The translations under genes were made by a program, and so were the position numbers. From Mesobacillus subterraneus (GTDB lineage Bacteria > Bacillota > Bacilli > Bacillales > Cytobacillaceae): DNA of 64,000 bases. Where the stretch lies: assembly GCF_020524355.2 (NCBI RefSeq), contig NZ_CP129019.1, positions 2,232,001 through 2,296,000 of the forward strand, given 5' to 3'. This document shows positions 43,083-52,670 of the stretch, piece after piece; position 1 is the stretch's first letter, and every line of letters begins with the position of its first letter. Under the pieces are notes generated by a model. It was not told where the DNA came from. It did no database searches and was given only the letters and a program-made list of their open reading frames with translations.

Positions 43083-43988
43083 GTGGCTTTTAAGGAAAGA
43101 ACGGAACCTATTATTTTGTCAAAGCTTAGAATCTTGAACAAGAGACTTGATTTAGCAGATGAGGAAAAAAGGTATTTTTCATACCTCGATAAGGGATATA
43201 AAGGCGAATTGCAATTCGATGCCATGACAGAAAAACTGACAAGCAGCTGTTTAATTTTGAACGAATTGCTGCTCGAAGTTGAAAGAACAACCTTTCAAAT
43301 CGATACTTTGATTATATTTGCCGGCACATTATATCTTTTTGAAATAAAGACTAACCAGGGAGATTATCTATACAAACAAGAAGGTCTAACTTCAATAACA
43401 ACCGGAGTTTCGATCAAGAATCCACTCGATCAACTCAATCGCACTAAGCTGCTTTTTAAGAAACTATTAAATCAACTAGGCTACAACTTTAAAATACAAG
43501 GTTCAGTCGTTTTTATTAACCCCGAGTTTACCCTGTATCACGCACATCCAGACCTTCCATTCATATTCCCCACCCAGATCAAACGACTCCTCGAAAACCT
43601 CAACAACCAGCCAGGAAAAGTATCCAGTAACCATTACAAATTCGCAACCAAACTAGCCTCCCTCCATCAGATTGAAACATCCTACAATAAACTACCATCC
43701 TTTCACTACGACGAACTCAAGAAAGGTATTACCTGTAGTGAATGTGAGTCGTTTTCAGTAGAGGCATATCATAAGTATTTAGTTTGTAAGGATTGCGGGA
43801 GCAAAGAATTAGTAGAATCAGCAGTTATGAGGACGGTAGAGGAGTTTAGATTAATTTTCCCAGAACGAGCAATTACTTCAACTGAGGTTCAGCGATGGTG
43901 TGGAATAGATTCAAACAAACGTATTAGAAGGATCTTGGGGAAGCACTTAGAATCAACAGGTAGTAAACAATGGACAAAATATCACTAA
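43083..43988 (+). CDS. NERD domain protein with zinc ribbon
   Basis: 301 residues. The N-terminal NERD nuclease-related domain (about 40-150) has the restriction-endonuclease-like core: GELQFD, then IDTLIIFAGTLYLFEIKTNQ, with the Asp...Glu-x-Lys catalytic pattern intact. A C-terminal zinc ribbon (CSECESFSVEAYHKYLVCKDC, four cysteines) and a helical tail follow. Suggests a DNA-processing enzyme; targets unknown. GTG at 43083 is 6 nt after AGGAAG; an ATG two codons earlier is too close. A 52-bp repeat array follows. Confidence 0.85.
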   Translation: MAFKERTEPIILSKLRILNKRLDLADEEKRYFSYLDKGYKGELQFDAMTEKLTSSCLILNELLLEVERTTFQIDTLIIFAGTLYLFEIKTNQGDYLYKQEGLTSITTGVSIKNPLDQLNRTKLLFKKLLNQLGYNFKIQGSVVFINPEFTLYHAHPDLPFIFPTQIKRLLENLNNQPGKVSSNHYKFATKLASLHQIETSYNKLPSFHYDELKKGITCSECESFSVEAYHKYLVCKDCGSKELVESAVMRTVEEFRLIFPERAITSTEVQRWCGIDSNKRIRRILGKHLESTGSKQWTKYH

Positions 43989-44043
43989 CTTCTATATAAA
44001 ACATTTTAACCTTTCTTAACAACTATGTCGTGCTCACCTCTCT

Positions 44044-44296
44044 ATGACGGACACTTTTTTCTGCTTTCTCATCCTTTTCTGTCCGTCATGAACCTTATAA
44101 CGGACACTTTTTCCGCTTTCTCATCCTTTTCTGTCCGTCATGACCCTAATGACGGACACTTCTTCCACTTTCTCATCCTTTTCTGTCCGTCATGACCCTT
44201 ATGACGGACACTTCTTCCACTTTCTCATCCTTTTCTGTCCGTCATGACCCTTATGACGGACACTTCTTCCGCTTTCTCATCCATTTCTGTCCGTAA
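44044..44296. repeat. Tandem palindromic array, 52-bp period (ACGGACACTT)
   Basis: Five units; ACGGACAC starts at 44047, 44100, 44152, 44204 and 44256 (53, 52, 52 and 52 bp apart). Each unit is ATGACGGACA + pyrimidine-only-like spacer (CTTTCTCATCCTTTTC) + TGTCCGTCAT, so adjacent arms are inverted repeats. Lies after the NERD gene. Confidence 0.9.
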
Positions 44297-44330
44297 TGAG
44301 ATTGAGTATTCTATTAAAATCATTAAAACC

Positions 44331-44370
44331 CCAAAAAAAATAGCAACCGTCCCCACCTTCGCCGGTTGCT
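44331..44370 (-). terminator. Terminator, minus strand
   Basis: AGCAACCG / CGGTTGCT stem with TATTTTTTTTGG in the minus direction; would end transcripts from the peptidase or microprotein genes. Confidence 0.8.
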
Positions 44371-44464
44371 GTGATAGCCACACTTGCTATCCTGCCTAGT
44401 ATTTATTTTAAAAGACTAAAATAAAGTTCATTGCCTCATTTTGTTAAGACTTTTTTAACTTTTG

Positions 44465-44524
44465 TTACAGCAGATAGAAGTGGGCACATACCAATAAGAA
44501 ATTAATGATGACTTTTTTAACCAT
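44465..44524 (-). CDS. Putative 19-residue hydrophobic peptide
   Basis: MVKKVIINFLLVCAHFYLL, with AAGGAG exactly 8 nt before the ATG and an upstream AT-rich promoter-like space. Lys-Lys followed by a hydrophobic stretch looks like an exported or membrane-inserted peptide. Too short to rule out chance. Confidence 0.35.
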   Translation of the reverse strand: MVKKVIINFLLVCAHFYLL

Positions 44525-44635
44525 CGCCAACACTCCTTAATTGTGAGTTCCCTTACATCTATACTTTACCACAGTATTGTAAAGATGAATTAAAAGAAAT
44601 ACGGCTATTTTGTAAACTTTTTACCGTATTTTCTA

Positions 44636-45878
44636 TTAATATGTAGGTAAGTTAGAGTCTACCAGCTTCAATGCTGCAGCAAGATCCACATCCTCTTCCA
44701 AATGCAGTGGAGTCCAGGGTATATAGATGTGAGGTTCAATCCCCACTCCTGTCATGCCACGTCCATGATCAATCCTGGACAAACGAGAGGTTGGGTACCA
44801 CAATTCATAGCCCTCATCCCAACGCTGGATCGCCAGGTTGGCATAATCGTTCAACCCTGCCGTTGGTCTACCCATCACGGTAATCTTACTAGATTTCTTG
44901 CAAGCTTCAACAAACGAGTCCCCGGCACTGCCACAAAAAACATCCGTCATCACAATAATGGATTTTGGCTCAGACTTCCCTTTTACAAAAGTATCAGGAA
45001 AAAATTCACTAAAATCAAATTCAACAAAACCTTTGCCTCTGTTTCGCTCCCACTCCCGCTGCCACACGCTCAAGAAAACCAAGGTCTGTTCATCCTTGAC
45101 GCCTTTTATCTGCTCCTTTACAGATTCAAGCTGTCTCCTTGAATTGGCCTCCGTACAGTTAAAGAGCATTTTCTCATCCGGGTCCGCCAGTTCTGCACCT
45201 TCTTCCGGCATTAAATAAGGGAGCAGGTTGAAATAACTTGCATCACCACCACCATAATTGACCCTGACATCAATAATCCAGTTTTCCATAGACTCAAGGA
45301 GGTCCTTATGCTCATCCATCATCCGTATAATTGAATCAGAATCCGCAAAGTCCGTCATAGTCATCAGCAGCGTCTCTTCGTTTAACTTCCTAACAGAATA
45401 TACTGGCTGATAGTCGACCTTCTGATAAAAACGAAACCGGACCTCTTGCCCGTCGTCGGTTTCCCCATATTCATATAGCGCAAGAATTTGCGTCCAATTT
45501 TCCCTTTCGGCATGATTCTCATCTAGAAGCCTTTCATGCTTCTCCTTCAGCTCCATAAGCGAATGACCGCCAAGCGTTACAAACGCCGTCCCTTTTTTTA
45601 AGTCGGGACTCGGCACCAACTTCGGTAACATAAAGCCGATTTTCATATCTTCTTACCTTGAATCCCCGATCCTGGTCAACAGTCCTCTCAGCATTCACAT
45701 CAGTAAAATATATATGCTTATCTCTGAAGTCCAGTAAATACTCTTTTACAACATCCGCAAAATTAGCATCCTTCAGTTTGCCAAGATAGTAATCAGGCCG
45801 ATCCAAGCCTTTCTTGTCCTTCCATCCTGCGTAATCATTGTGCATAATATGTATGATTTCTTTAAAAATAGCCTCCAT
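44636..45878 (-). pseudogene. S41 family peptidase, frameshifted
   Basis: Tail-specific (CtpA/TSP-type) serine peptidase of about 413 residues when repaired. The upstream piece starts at 45878 with AGGAGGG before the ATG and ends off-frame after VGAESRLKK; the natural continuation GTAFVTLGGHSLMELKEKH lies in the next frame. The catalytic serine region TDVFCGSAGDSFVEACKKSS and the following NDYANLAIQRWDEG are intact. Reducing the run of seven A (T at 45593-45599) to six restores the frame. No PDZ domain or signal peptide, so probably cytoplasmic. Confidence 0.8.
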
Positions 45879-45954
45879 GCTATCCCTCCTATTCAGGAAA
45901 ATCTCCGACAGACTTAATAAAACCCTAAAGGCCGACTATAACTCCATTTAGAAC

Positions 45955-46695
45955 TCATTCTCCCCGCTTTGTCCCAGAAATGATCAATACTAGGGGAATT
46001 CTCATCCGTCGCTCGTACTCTTCCTGGCTGGAGAAGTTTTCCGCTCTTGGCATACCTTCTCTAAGATCATCCACTGAGAAGCCCGCTTTCATAAAGAGCT
46101 GGAAGTATTCTTCGATTGTCCGATGATATTTAATTACCTTTTTTTCGATCCACGGTTCGACCCGTTCGCCCTGGTTAAAATAGTCATCCACTATCCAATC
46201 ACTTCTCCTGCCCGAGCCCTCTGCACTTTTTGCGGAAGAAGTCAGAACCGGATGCTGGACGCTGACTACAAACTTCCCGCCAGGCACTAATGAGTCACGG
46301 ACCTTGGTAAAAACACCATTTAAATCCGCTAAATAATGGAGAGCAAAACGAGAAATGACCAAATCATATTGCTCTGGCTTTGGCTGCCATTCTTCCATAG
46401 AAGAGTGTAGAACCTGGCCAGTAGTTCCTTCCAATTTTTCAGCTGCAGCTCGAGCCATATTTTTCGAACCCTCGACTCCTAGATAAGAAGCGCTCCCTTT
46501 TTCCAACAGTTCAACTCCAATTTCGGCATCACCGCAACCTAAATCCAACATTCTTTTTCCAGCCACATCCCCTATCATCTCTAACAAAACAGGTTTTTCA
46601 ATGATGTTGTTTGGACTTTCCGGCCGGTTTCTCCGCTTCATAAAATTCTCGTAAAACTCCTCTTCATCATAAACAGAGGCACCTCTGAACTCCAT
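45955..46695 (-). CDS. SAM-dependent methyltransferase, class I
   Basis: 246 residues with SAM motif I MLDLGCGDAEIGVELLE, post-I acidic YLGVEGSKNM and motif III-like YDLVISRFALHYLADL. Related to UbiE/Methyltransf_11 small-molecule methyltransferases. The start at 46695 follows GGGGATAGG. It begins a run of separately started accessory genes. Substrate unknown. Confidence 0.85.
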   Translation of the reverse strand: MEFRGASVYDEEEFYENFMKRRNRPESPNNIIEKPVLLEMIGDVAGKRMLDLGCGDAEIGVELLEKGSASYLGVEGSKNMARAAAEKLEGTTGQVLHSSMEEWQPKPEQYDLVISRFALHYLADLNGVFTKVRDSLVPGGKFVVSVQHPVLTSSAKSAEGSGRRSDWIVDDYFNQGERVEPWIEKKVIKYHRTIEEYFQLFMKAGFSVDDLREGMPRAENFSSQEEYERRMRIPLVLIISGTKRGE

Positions 46696-46777
46696 CCTAT
46701 CCCCGCCAATTTCAAAAGAATGACAAATATTTAATAATTTGTATAAGCAATTCAAAGGACAACGAGAAATCGGTGCC

Positions 46778-47215
46778 CTATGACTTAATCGGAATATATA
46801 TTTCTACTTCTTCCCCGCCATTTCCCAATGGATGGTAAGTTTCTAATATATACCTCTCCAACGTATCTCGTACATAGCCCTGCTCATCTATCCATCGATC
46901 CAGGGATGAATATAAACTGCCCATAACTGTCCCTTTCCCTCTATTCATTGCATATGTATGCTGAATATCGAGAAATTCGGCCCCTTCTGGCAGATTATCA
47001 AACTCACCATTAACCAATAACCCAACATAGAACGTTCCTTCAGCATGACTCTCACTTGCTTTAGGCTCGTACACCGTAACCTCAGTTCCTGTACGATTCG
47101 AAGCACTCTGTAAAAATTGATGCGCTGCCTTGGGCACAAGCTCTGCAAAATCTTTGTAAAGTCCTTTATGCTTCACAGCTATCACTTTGAATTCTCTTGT
47201 CACGACAAGGCACAT
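46778..47215 (-). CDS. GyrI-like small-molecule binding protein
   Basis: 145 residues forming a single GyrI-like/AraC effector-binding domain: the start VVTREFKVIAVKHKGLYKDF, a central GTFYVGLLVNGEFDNLPEG and the end EEVEIYIPI. No DNA-binding domain. Stand-alone domains of this type bind hydrophobic ligands and some hydrolyse xenobiotics. AGGAGG precedes the ATG. A second member lies at 50963-51427. Confidence 0.8.
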   Translation of the reverse strand: MCLVVTREFKVIAVKHKGLYKDFAELVPKAAHQFLQSASNRTGTEVTVYEPKASESHAEGTFYVGLLVNGEFDNLPEGAEFLDIQHTYAMNRGKGTVMGSLYSSLDRWIDEQGYVRDTLERYILETYHPLGNGGEEVEIYIPIKS

Positions 47216-47265
47216 CTTTAAGCCTCCTAAAATCTTGATTAATATCCCTATATAAAAGAAACTGC

Positions 47266-47871
47266 CTATTCTGCATAACTATGTTTCGGTCCCCAACTTC
47301 CGCTTCCATCCGGCAACAATTCAAACAGCGACCAGATGCTGCAGTAGTCGTCCCCTGGACCGAAGGCGGCTTTTGTGTAATGCTTGATGGTTCCATCCTC
47401 TTCTTTTAACAGAATAGAAACTCCAGGCCAAAATCCTTCTTTACTTTTAAATCCAAGATCTTCTTTAAAAGTTGTCCCTTTCGTTGAAACGCTCTTGAAC
47501 GCCCAGCCGCGTTCATTTGAAAAGTCTGATAGAGTTTGGTAATCATCCGGACTGGTTAAGACAAAAGCAGCCTTATTCTCAAGGTGTTTGGTAAAACCGC
47601 TGAACCCATCAGCCCATAGTGTACAGTAAGAGCAGGATTTCCCCATATTATGAATGACGATCAATTCATTTTTATCTCCAAAAAGCTCACTCAATAGAAG
47701 TTTTTCGCCTTCGGTACTAGTTAAGGTATAATCTTCTACTGTAAATAAAGGAAGCTGTTTTCTTAACGCCGCAAGCTCATGCTTCAAACCCACTAACTCT
47801 TTCTCTTTGCTTTCTATTTCCTGTTCTAATTGTTTAATAGAATCCAACTCTTCATATCCCCTTTCAATCAC
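47266..47871 (-). CDS. DUF899 thioredoxin-like protein
   Basis: 201 residues. An N-terminal coiled coil (about 8-40) is followed by a thioredoxin-fold domain with the redox pair CSYC in NMGKSCSYCTLWADG and the C-terminal GPGDDYCSIWSLFELLPDG, both typical of DUF899. Both cysteines are encoded normally. GTG at 47871 overlaps the upstream stop; a TTG at 47847 with GAAAGGGG upstream is an alternative start. Operon with the two genes before it. Confidence 0.85.
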   Translation of the reverse strand: MIERGYEELDSIKQLEQEIESKEKELVGLKHELAALRKQLPLFTVEDYTLTSTEGEKLLLSELFGDKNELIVIHNMGKSCSYCTLWADGFSGFTKHLENKAAFVLTSPDDYQTLSDFSNERGWAFKSVSTKGTTFKEDLGFKSKEGFWPGVSILLKEEDGTIKHYTKAAFGPGDDYCSIWSLFELLPDGSGSWGPKHSYAE

Positions 47872-48428
47872 AAGTCAAAATATGCCTTAATATGCTGGGC
47901 AACTTCTTCAACACATAAATTCGTGTTATTTATTCGGAGATAGTTCTCTCTTTCTATCTCACCTTCAAATGAATTCAAGCGATATTGATCCATCGATTTC
48001 ACCAGATTCTGCTCCGACCATTTCAGGTTCCGTTTTGTTGGCTTGTGCTGGAGTCGATGCGGGCTTTTGTTTCGCTGCAGTCTTTCGTCCAAATCAGCCT
48101 CCAGTTCCACAAGATATACTGTCCCACCTTTTGACTCAAAAATGTGGCATACTTTATCCACGTACTCCCAGTCTTCCTTCATATTGAACGCCCAGACATA
48201 GGTGAAAATCAAGCCATACTGATCGCTTTTCGCCACCGCCTCAAATATCTCCTGACGGAAGAGTCCGACTAACCGCTTTCCCTCCCTTGTCCCGTAGTCG
48301 AAGAAAGGATTCACTAATTCAATTGTCATATGGTTATGGAATAGCTTTAATTCTGTAATTTTTTCAAGTTCATGACCGATCGTCATTTTACCGACAGCCT
48401 GCGGCCCAAAGATTAAATCAAACTTCAT
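47868..48428 (-). CDS. P-loop kinase-like protein
   Basis: 186 residues with Walker A FGPQAVGKMT (7-16) and a shikimate/adenylate-kinase-like core. The lid carries LQRNKSPHRLQHKPTKRNL, rich in Arg and Lys, as expected for phosphate-binding. Bacillary homologues are annotated only as AAA or shikimate kinase-like. Overlaps both neighbours by 4 nt, so three genes (VOC protein, kinase, DUF899) are translationally coupled. Confidence 0.8.
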   Translation of the reverse strand: MKFDLIFGPQAVGKMTIGHELEKITELKLFHNHMTIELVNPFFDYGTREGKRLVGLFRQEIFEAVAKSDQYGLIFTYVWAFNMKEDWEYVDKVCHIFESKGGTVYLVELEADLDERLQRNKSPHRLQHKPTKRNLKWSEQNLVKSMDQYRLNSFEGEIERENYLRINNTNLCVEEVAQHIKAYFDL

Positions 48429-48853
48429 ACTTCCTCCTGACCAAACCTTTGCTTAAAGACATGGCTCAATTCACTCCAGACATCGAATTTATTACCGTCC
48501 AGATCGTAAAATACAAAATTCCTGCCTGCATGACCCCTGTGCTCAATTTCACCGACTTCAATCCCTTGTTGTTTAAATTCTGAGTGCATTGAAGTAAGTG
48601 CTTCCAAACCATCGACCTCATATGTAAGCACGAACCGTTCAGTTCCATTTATATCAAGAAAATTCGAGTTCTGTTCCAATGACTTAACCAAAAATATACT
48701 AATATCAGCCATATTCAAAATAGCTTTATCATCATCCAGGTAATTTAACTTCGCACCCAGTTTTTCCTTATACCATTCTGCTGAATTCACCGGATCCTTC
48801 ACAGGAATGTAAATCGTGCCCACTCGGATTAACTGATTTCCCACTACTTTCAC
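48425..48853 (-). CDS. VOC family protein (glyoxalase/bleomycin resistance fold)
   Basis: 142 residues, two beta-alpha-beta-beta-beta modules: VGTIYIPVKDPVNSAEWYKE and a second with GRNFVFYDLDGNKFDVWSE. Metal-ligand positions are only partly the glyoxalase ones. Family members include antibiotic-binding proteins, glyoxalases and dioxygenases; function open. First gene of the three-gene coupled unit; a weak ribosome binding site precedes the ATG. Confidence 0.85.
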   Translation of the reverse strand: MKVVGNQLIRVGTIYIPVKDPVNSAEWYKEKLGAKLNYLDDDKAILNMADISIFLVKSLEQNSNFLDINGTERFVLTYEVDGLEALTSMHSEFKQQGIEVGEIEHRGHAGRNFVFYDLDGNKFDVWSELSHVFKQRFGQEEV

Positions 48854-49296
48854 CTCTCTATTTAAAATTCTATATTTCTCTGTTTACACCTTCCTTAATC
48901 ACAATGATTTTCGATTTTAAAGCTTAATTTAGGCAATACAATAAACAGCTTAGTTTTTTTTGCTTTCCATTGTGTTTAATTTTCTTTTCACTGAATGAGT
49001 TCGCATTGTGGACATATGCAATTAACCGAACTTTCCATACGGTGCAAAGTAGGTTCTACTAGAGATATAAGCTACTATCTTCATTAAATAAAATCGAACC
49101 CCTGTTTTTCAAGGGATAGCAGAAAGTGACGAGAATTATTTTCTGTACTCTCAAAAAGGGTCTTGCGATATTAAAGACAGGGAACTTTGGGAACGAGATG
49201 GTGCTCATTAGAAATGGGTTGATTTATTAAAGTTAATAAACAAAGCCAAACATGGCTAAAACATACTGATAAACCCTCGTTTTAACTATGTCTCTT
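48854..49296. other. Intergenic stretch, possible decayed sequence
   Basis: 440 AT-rich bases. Near 49165-49260 the plus strand reads KDRELWERDGAH and KWVDLLKLINKAKHG separated by stops, which might be an old coding remnant. No repeat array and no recognised family. Confidence 0.3.
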
Positions 49297-49764
49297 TTAG
49301 CTGTTTTGTTCTAGCCTCTGAATCCATTTATAAAAACCTAATAAACATAATAAAATGACAGGGTCAACAATGGCAGAGTACCATATTTGCCACCAACCAT
49401 AATGAAAATAGCCCCATGGCTCTGGTAGCAGGGTGATGAGTTCATATATTAAAATTAATACAACAAAAAAGAGTAGAAATAGTATTTTATTTAATAGCTT
49501 TTTTTCAAACGGATATAGATTTAAGAAAATCATGTTTACCGGTGGGATCAACACTGTCCTGGGAATCAGGCCAATCCAATCAATTTCTGGTGAAAAATAC
49601 CAATAACTTTGGTATTTTAATTCCACGATTAAATCAAAGAGCACCTGGAAAGCAATCGTGAATGTCCAAATTTGCACAACCTGACTTGGGAGCAGTCTTT
49701 GATTTATCTTGAATGCAATCAGGTTAAAAATAAAAACGGATAATAGTAGTCCAATCATAAGCAA
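49297..49764 (-). CDS. Multi-pass membrane protein (CBO0543-like)
   Basis: 155 residues, five hydrophobic segments, with the loop SYWYFSPEIDWIGLIPRTVL and the C-terminal WQIWYSAIVDPVILLCLLG. This pattern is like the family called CBO0543 in bacilli and clostridia; assignment from memory. Begins 6 nt after the upstream gene, so co-transcribed with it. Confidence 0.65.
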   Translation of the reverse strand: MLMIGLLLSVFIFNLIAFKINQRLLPSQVVQIWTFTIAFQVLFDLIVELKYQSYWYFSPEIDWIGLIPRTVLIPPVNMIFLNLYPFEKKLLNKILFLLFFVVLILIYELITLLPEPWGYFHYGWWQIWYSAIVDPVILLCLLGFYKWIQRLEQNS

Positions 49765-49770
49765 AACCCT

Positions 49771-50148
49771 TCATTCTTTATCGTTCCCCTTGATTTTCTC
49801 CCTCAGGTTTTCGAGTTCTTCGATTGAAAGATCCCCAAGAGCTTTAGTTATTTCTTGTTCGATCTTTTTTCTGTTCCTCTCCCGGTATTGATTCCACCAT
49901 TCACGCAGTCCTTCGGTGTTTTCCAATAAATACTCAATATCAATAACTTCCACTTCATCATCCGAAAGGTAATCAAGAACCGCCGCTAGCAAACGGTTTA
50001 AGTTTTCAATTTCATCTTTTTTATCATTCAGCTCAGGTTCAATTTCTTCTATCTCGTTCGCCTGTTCTTCAGGAATTGCTGCTGGCTTTCGTGGCAAAAT
50101 CTCACCTTCTTTTACAAGTTTTATAAGTATTATTCCCCCTACTTTCAT
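49771..50148 (-). CDS. Hypothetical acidic coiled-coil protein
   Basis: 125 residues, highly charged. Residues 25-60 (EQANEIEEIEPELNDKKDEI) and 95-125 are predicted coiled coil. A hydrophilic helix NRLLAAVLDYLSDDEVEVID lies between. No family recognised. The ATG lacks a clear ribosome binding site, so the start may be further in. Confidence 0.55.
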   Translation of the reverse strand: MKVGGIILIKLVKEGEILPRKPAAIPEEQANEIEEIEPELNDKKDEIENLNRLLAAVLDYLSDDEVEVIDIEYLLENTEGLREWWNQYRERNRKKIEQEITKALGDLSIEELENLREKIKGNDKE

Positions 50149-50467
50149 ATTTGATTAAAAAGTCCATATTCAAAGAGAATTTTTACATGAGGCTATATAA
50201 TGCAGTCACATTTTTGCTGGTATTTTGCGTAGAATAAAATAAAGATGATCTGCAACAATACTCTATACTTTTGCACCAAAACTCTGTTTTAATTTCCCTT
50301 TTGCCATTGTCAAACATTCATTCAAAGACTGGATTATCATTTATCTTGGGTTGAACATGGTATTACTCTGCAAAAAAATTTTACAAGCCGGGGGATCATT
50401 GGAACGATACGGAGTATGTAAAATAAAGAGCATTCTATAAAATTTGATGACGATTCTTAATAAATGT
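50149..50467. other. Intergenic stretch
   Basis: About 320 AT-rich bases upstream of the acidic coiled-coil gene; no gene, array or strong hairpin seen. Confidence 0.35.
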
Positions 50468-50502
50468 AAAAAAGACCAAATCCATTTTGATTTGGTCTTC
50501 TT
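50468..50502 (-). terminator. Terminator of the DUF2500 gene
   Basis: AAAGACCAAATC / GATTTGGTCTT stem with a TTTTTTAC run in the minus direction. Confidence 0.9.
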
Positions 50503-50520
50503 GATATTGGCAGACAATTG

Positions 50521-50883
50521 TTAGGAGTGCCTTGTAAATCCCAAATAGCGCGTTCCTTGAAAACTCAGGTCGCCATTATCTCCTTCAACGAGCTGCCCAT
50601 ATTCCTTGCCATCTACTCGAAGTTCGAGCCTGTCGCCACTGTCAAATTCAAACGTGACATAATAAAGGCTGCGCGCATTTGTTTCGCCGCCGCCTTTCAC
50701 ACTCGTTCTTTTCGTGACGACCTTGGCATATGCATTAACACGTGGTGACTGGTTGTTTTCACTCCAGGTTCCTATGCTTTTACTAATTGTAAAAATAATA
50801 ACTCCAACGACTAGAATAAAGATAGCCCCTATAAAGATAGGGACAATAGTAAACATCCAATCCCCTTGTGTTTCCACCATCAT
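50521..50883 (-). CDS. DUF2500 family membrane protein
   Basis: 120 residues. One N-terminal membrane helix (about 11-32) and a small beta domain with NAYAKVVTKRTSVKG and the end DLSFQGTRYLGFTR, as in DUF2500. Function unknown. Monocistronic. GGGGGAAG lies upstream of the ATG. Confidence 0.85.
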   Translation of the reverse strand: MMVETQGDWMFTIVPIFIGAIFILVVGVIIFTISKSIGTWSENNQSPRVNAYAKVVTKRTSVKGGGETNARSLYYVTFEFDSGDRLELRVDGKEYGQLVEGDNGDLSFQGTRYLGFTRHS

Positions 50884-50962
50884 GATAATCTTCCCCCTGT
50901 ATTCATCTATATATGTTTATCTACGATTGAGAAGGATCGTAGGTTTCAAATACTTCCATTTT

Positions 50963-51427
50963 TTACACTTCAAAGGCAACTGTATCCATGAGTTCCATAT
51001 CAATGTTGGCAGGATCAGACCATTTATAGAATGCTTCCAGATGCCATTTTTCCGTTAATCTTCGGTAGCCATTGGCCTCGATCCATTGATGCAGTTCGGT
51101 ATACGCCTGCCTGATTTCATTGTTAGCTCCTTCGTATCTTAAAACAGCGTACATTTGACCAGGTATGGTTAGACCAACCATGTCTTCGGGAATCTCTTCA
51201 AATTCTGATACTTCAACACATACCCAATATCCATCTTCCTCATTTGAACTATGCTCAACAACAAAAGCTCCATACTGAACAACCGAGTTCACCACATTCG
51301 CAATCTCACCTGTACGCTCACTCAACGACTTTGAAGCTTTCGAAATCTCGACGAGATACTGGTCCCCTGGACACAAAACCCTGAACCCCACCAACTTCAT
51401 TTCCGATAACTGCTTTACTTCTGGCAT
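50963..51427 (-). CDS. GyrI-like effector-binding domain protein
   Basis: 154 residues, stand-alone GyrI-like fold: VKQLSEMKLVGFRVLCPG at the start, QYGAFVVEHSSNEEDGYWVC in the middle and a helix AYTELHQWIEANGYRR. Related in fold to the protein at 46778-47215 but clearly diverged. AAAGGGGGA precedes the ATG. Ligand unknown. Confidence 0.8.
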   Translation of the reverse strand: MPEVKQLSEMKLVGFRVLCPGDQYLVEISKASKSLSERTGEIANVVNSVVQYGAFVVEHSSNEEDGYWVCVEVSEFEEIPEDMVGLTIPGQMYAVLRYEGANNEIRQAYTELHQWIEANGYRRLTEKWHLEAFYKWSDPANIDMELMDTVAFEV

Positions 51428-51479
51428 AATTAATCCCCCTTTAAAAAGCCATTATCCTCCTGCTGTCTGCCAAGTCAAT

Positions 51480-51971
51480 TTAAACATCGAGATGATATAT
51501 ATACATTTCTCCTTCTCTTCCCATTGCATTAATGCCTCTGTTCACGAAACCGCCTTTCTTATAAACATTTTGGGCAACTACATTTGCATGATTTACCGCC
51601 AATATGATTTCATTTATATTCGGAAAATGTTCTTTTACAAATGAGCTCAATAGCTTGATAGATTGTGAAGCAATACCTTTTCCTTGATACTCTGCATTTA
51701 TTGAGTAAGCACGTAATAATATTGCATTGTTATTATTATGAAAAGCTTTGACGCCTTCCCAGCCATGGAGGACAAAGAAACCTGCAGGCTGAATGCCATA
51801 CATTATGACAATTGGGTGCCTGTCTGGCTCAGCCTCGCATTTTTGCAAAGCATCGATCGGAAGTGCTGTAAACCTTTGCTGCTCCTTAGACAAACTGTAA
51901 TTCAACAGCATTACTTTATATTCATCCTTGTAAAAGACCAAAGATACGATTTCTTTTTCTACCATTGACAT
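51480..51971 (-). CDS. GNAT family N-acetyltransferase
   Basis: 163 residues. The acetyl-CoA site is visible as LLRAYSINAEYQGKGIASQS (motif A, Q-x-x-G-x-G/A form) followed by EIILAVNHANVVAQNVYKKGGF (motif B). Transfers acetyl to an amine of unknown identity. AAGGAG precedes the ATG by 8 nt. Monocistronic in an accessory region. Confidence 0.88.
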   Translation of the reverse strand: MSMVEKEIVSLVFYKDEYKVMLLNYSLSKEQQRFTALPIDALQKCEAEPDRHPIVIMYGIQPAGFFVLHGWEGVKAFHNNNNAILLRAYSINAEYQGKGIASQSIKLLSSFVKEHFPNINEIILAVNHANVVAQNVYKKGGFVNRGINAMGREGEMYIYHLDV

Positions 51972-52133
51972 ATAGGATTCTCCTTATAACTAGTGCCTAT
52001 ATTAATTAAGCTTAATACACATCTTCCTAACCAGTATAGGACAAGTGAACTCACTCATTCCCCATTTAAATGGCTGCTGCATATACTCTTTATTAAGCTG
52101 AAACCCTTACTTTTAAAATAAGGAGAGATCAAG

Positions 52134-52607
52134 TTGTACACTAGACAGAATGCGAAGCAAAGTTTGCCAGTTCCTTCACGTTGGGGGATTGATGCGGTGA
52201 TTGCAGGGAAACCAATTGTCAGAGGGACAATCACCATCAATTCCATATCTGGAAACTTCTTCACAGGTACCGCTAATTTCAGAGGAGATCCCATCCCGAT
52301 TCAGGGAAGCTGGGATGAAAATTCGCAAACAATCAGGTTCGATTCACCCTATGCTTCGTTTGCTGGCCAATTGACGATTTATGATGATCCTGGTATCAAG
52401 GTCCGCCATCTGGTGTTAAGCGGAAAGTTTCTGATGAATCCTCCATCCTTACAAGCTGGGGAATCAGGCAGCTGGATTGCTACCACCGATAAAGTGTTGA
52501 CCGGTCCGCCAATTAATACAACCGCCATACCTCCCGTAGGAGTTTTTCTTACATCTGACCTCCTCTACAACACCGGAAGGAGATATTCTGGAAGATACGA
52601 GAGGTGA
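52134..52607 (+). CDS. Hypothetical beta-rich protein
   Basis: 157 residues with alternating hydrophobic and glycine-rich strands (VRGTITINSISGNFFTGTAN) suggesting a small beta-barrel, and a Pro-rich tail. No signal peptide or membrane helix. TTG start with AAGGAGAG 8 nt upstream. No family recognised. Confidence 0.65.
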   Translation: MYTRQNAKQSLPVPSRWGIDAVIAGKPIVRGTITINSISGNFFTGTANFRGDPIPIQGSWDENSQTIRFDSPYASFAGQLTIYDDPGIKVRHLVLSGKFLMNPPSLQAGESGSWIATTDKVLTGPPINTTAIPPVGVFLTSDLLYNTGRRYSGRYER

Positions 52608-52618
52608 ATAAGCAGTAC

Positions 52619-52650
52619 TAATCTTCAGATATTTAACAATCTGAAGATTA
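52619..52650. terminator. Bidirectional terminator
   Basis: TAATCTTCAGAT / ATCTGAAGATTA perfect stem between convergent genes; the downstream T run is weak. Confidence 0.75.
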
Positions 52651-52670
52651 CTCCTCTTTCTGGACAAACC

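Noticed and set aside
44044..44296. Possible CRISPR array
   Set aside because: Repeats are palindromic and the spacers are nearly identical pyrimidine tracts; no cas genes. It is a tandem repeat array.
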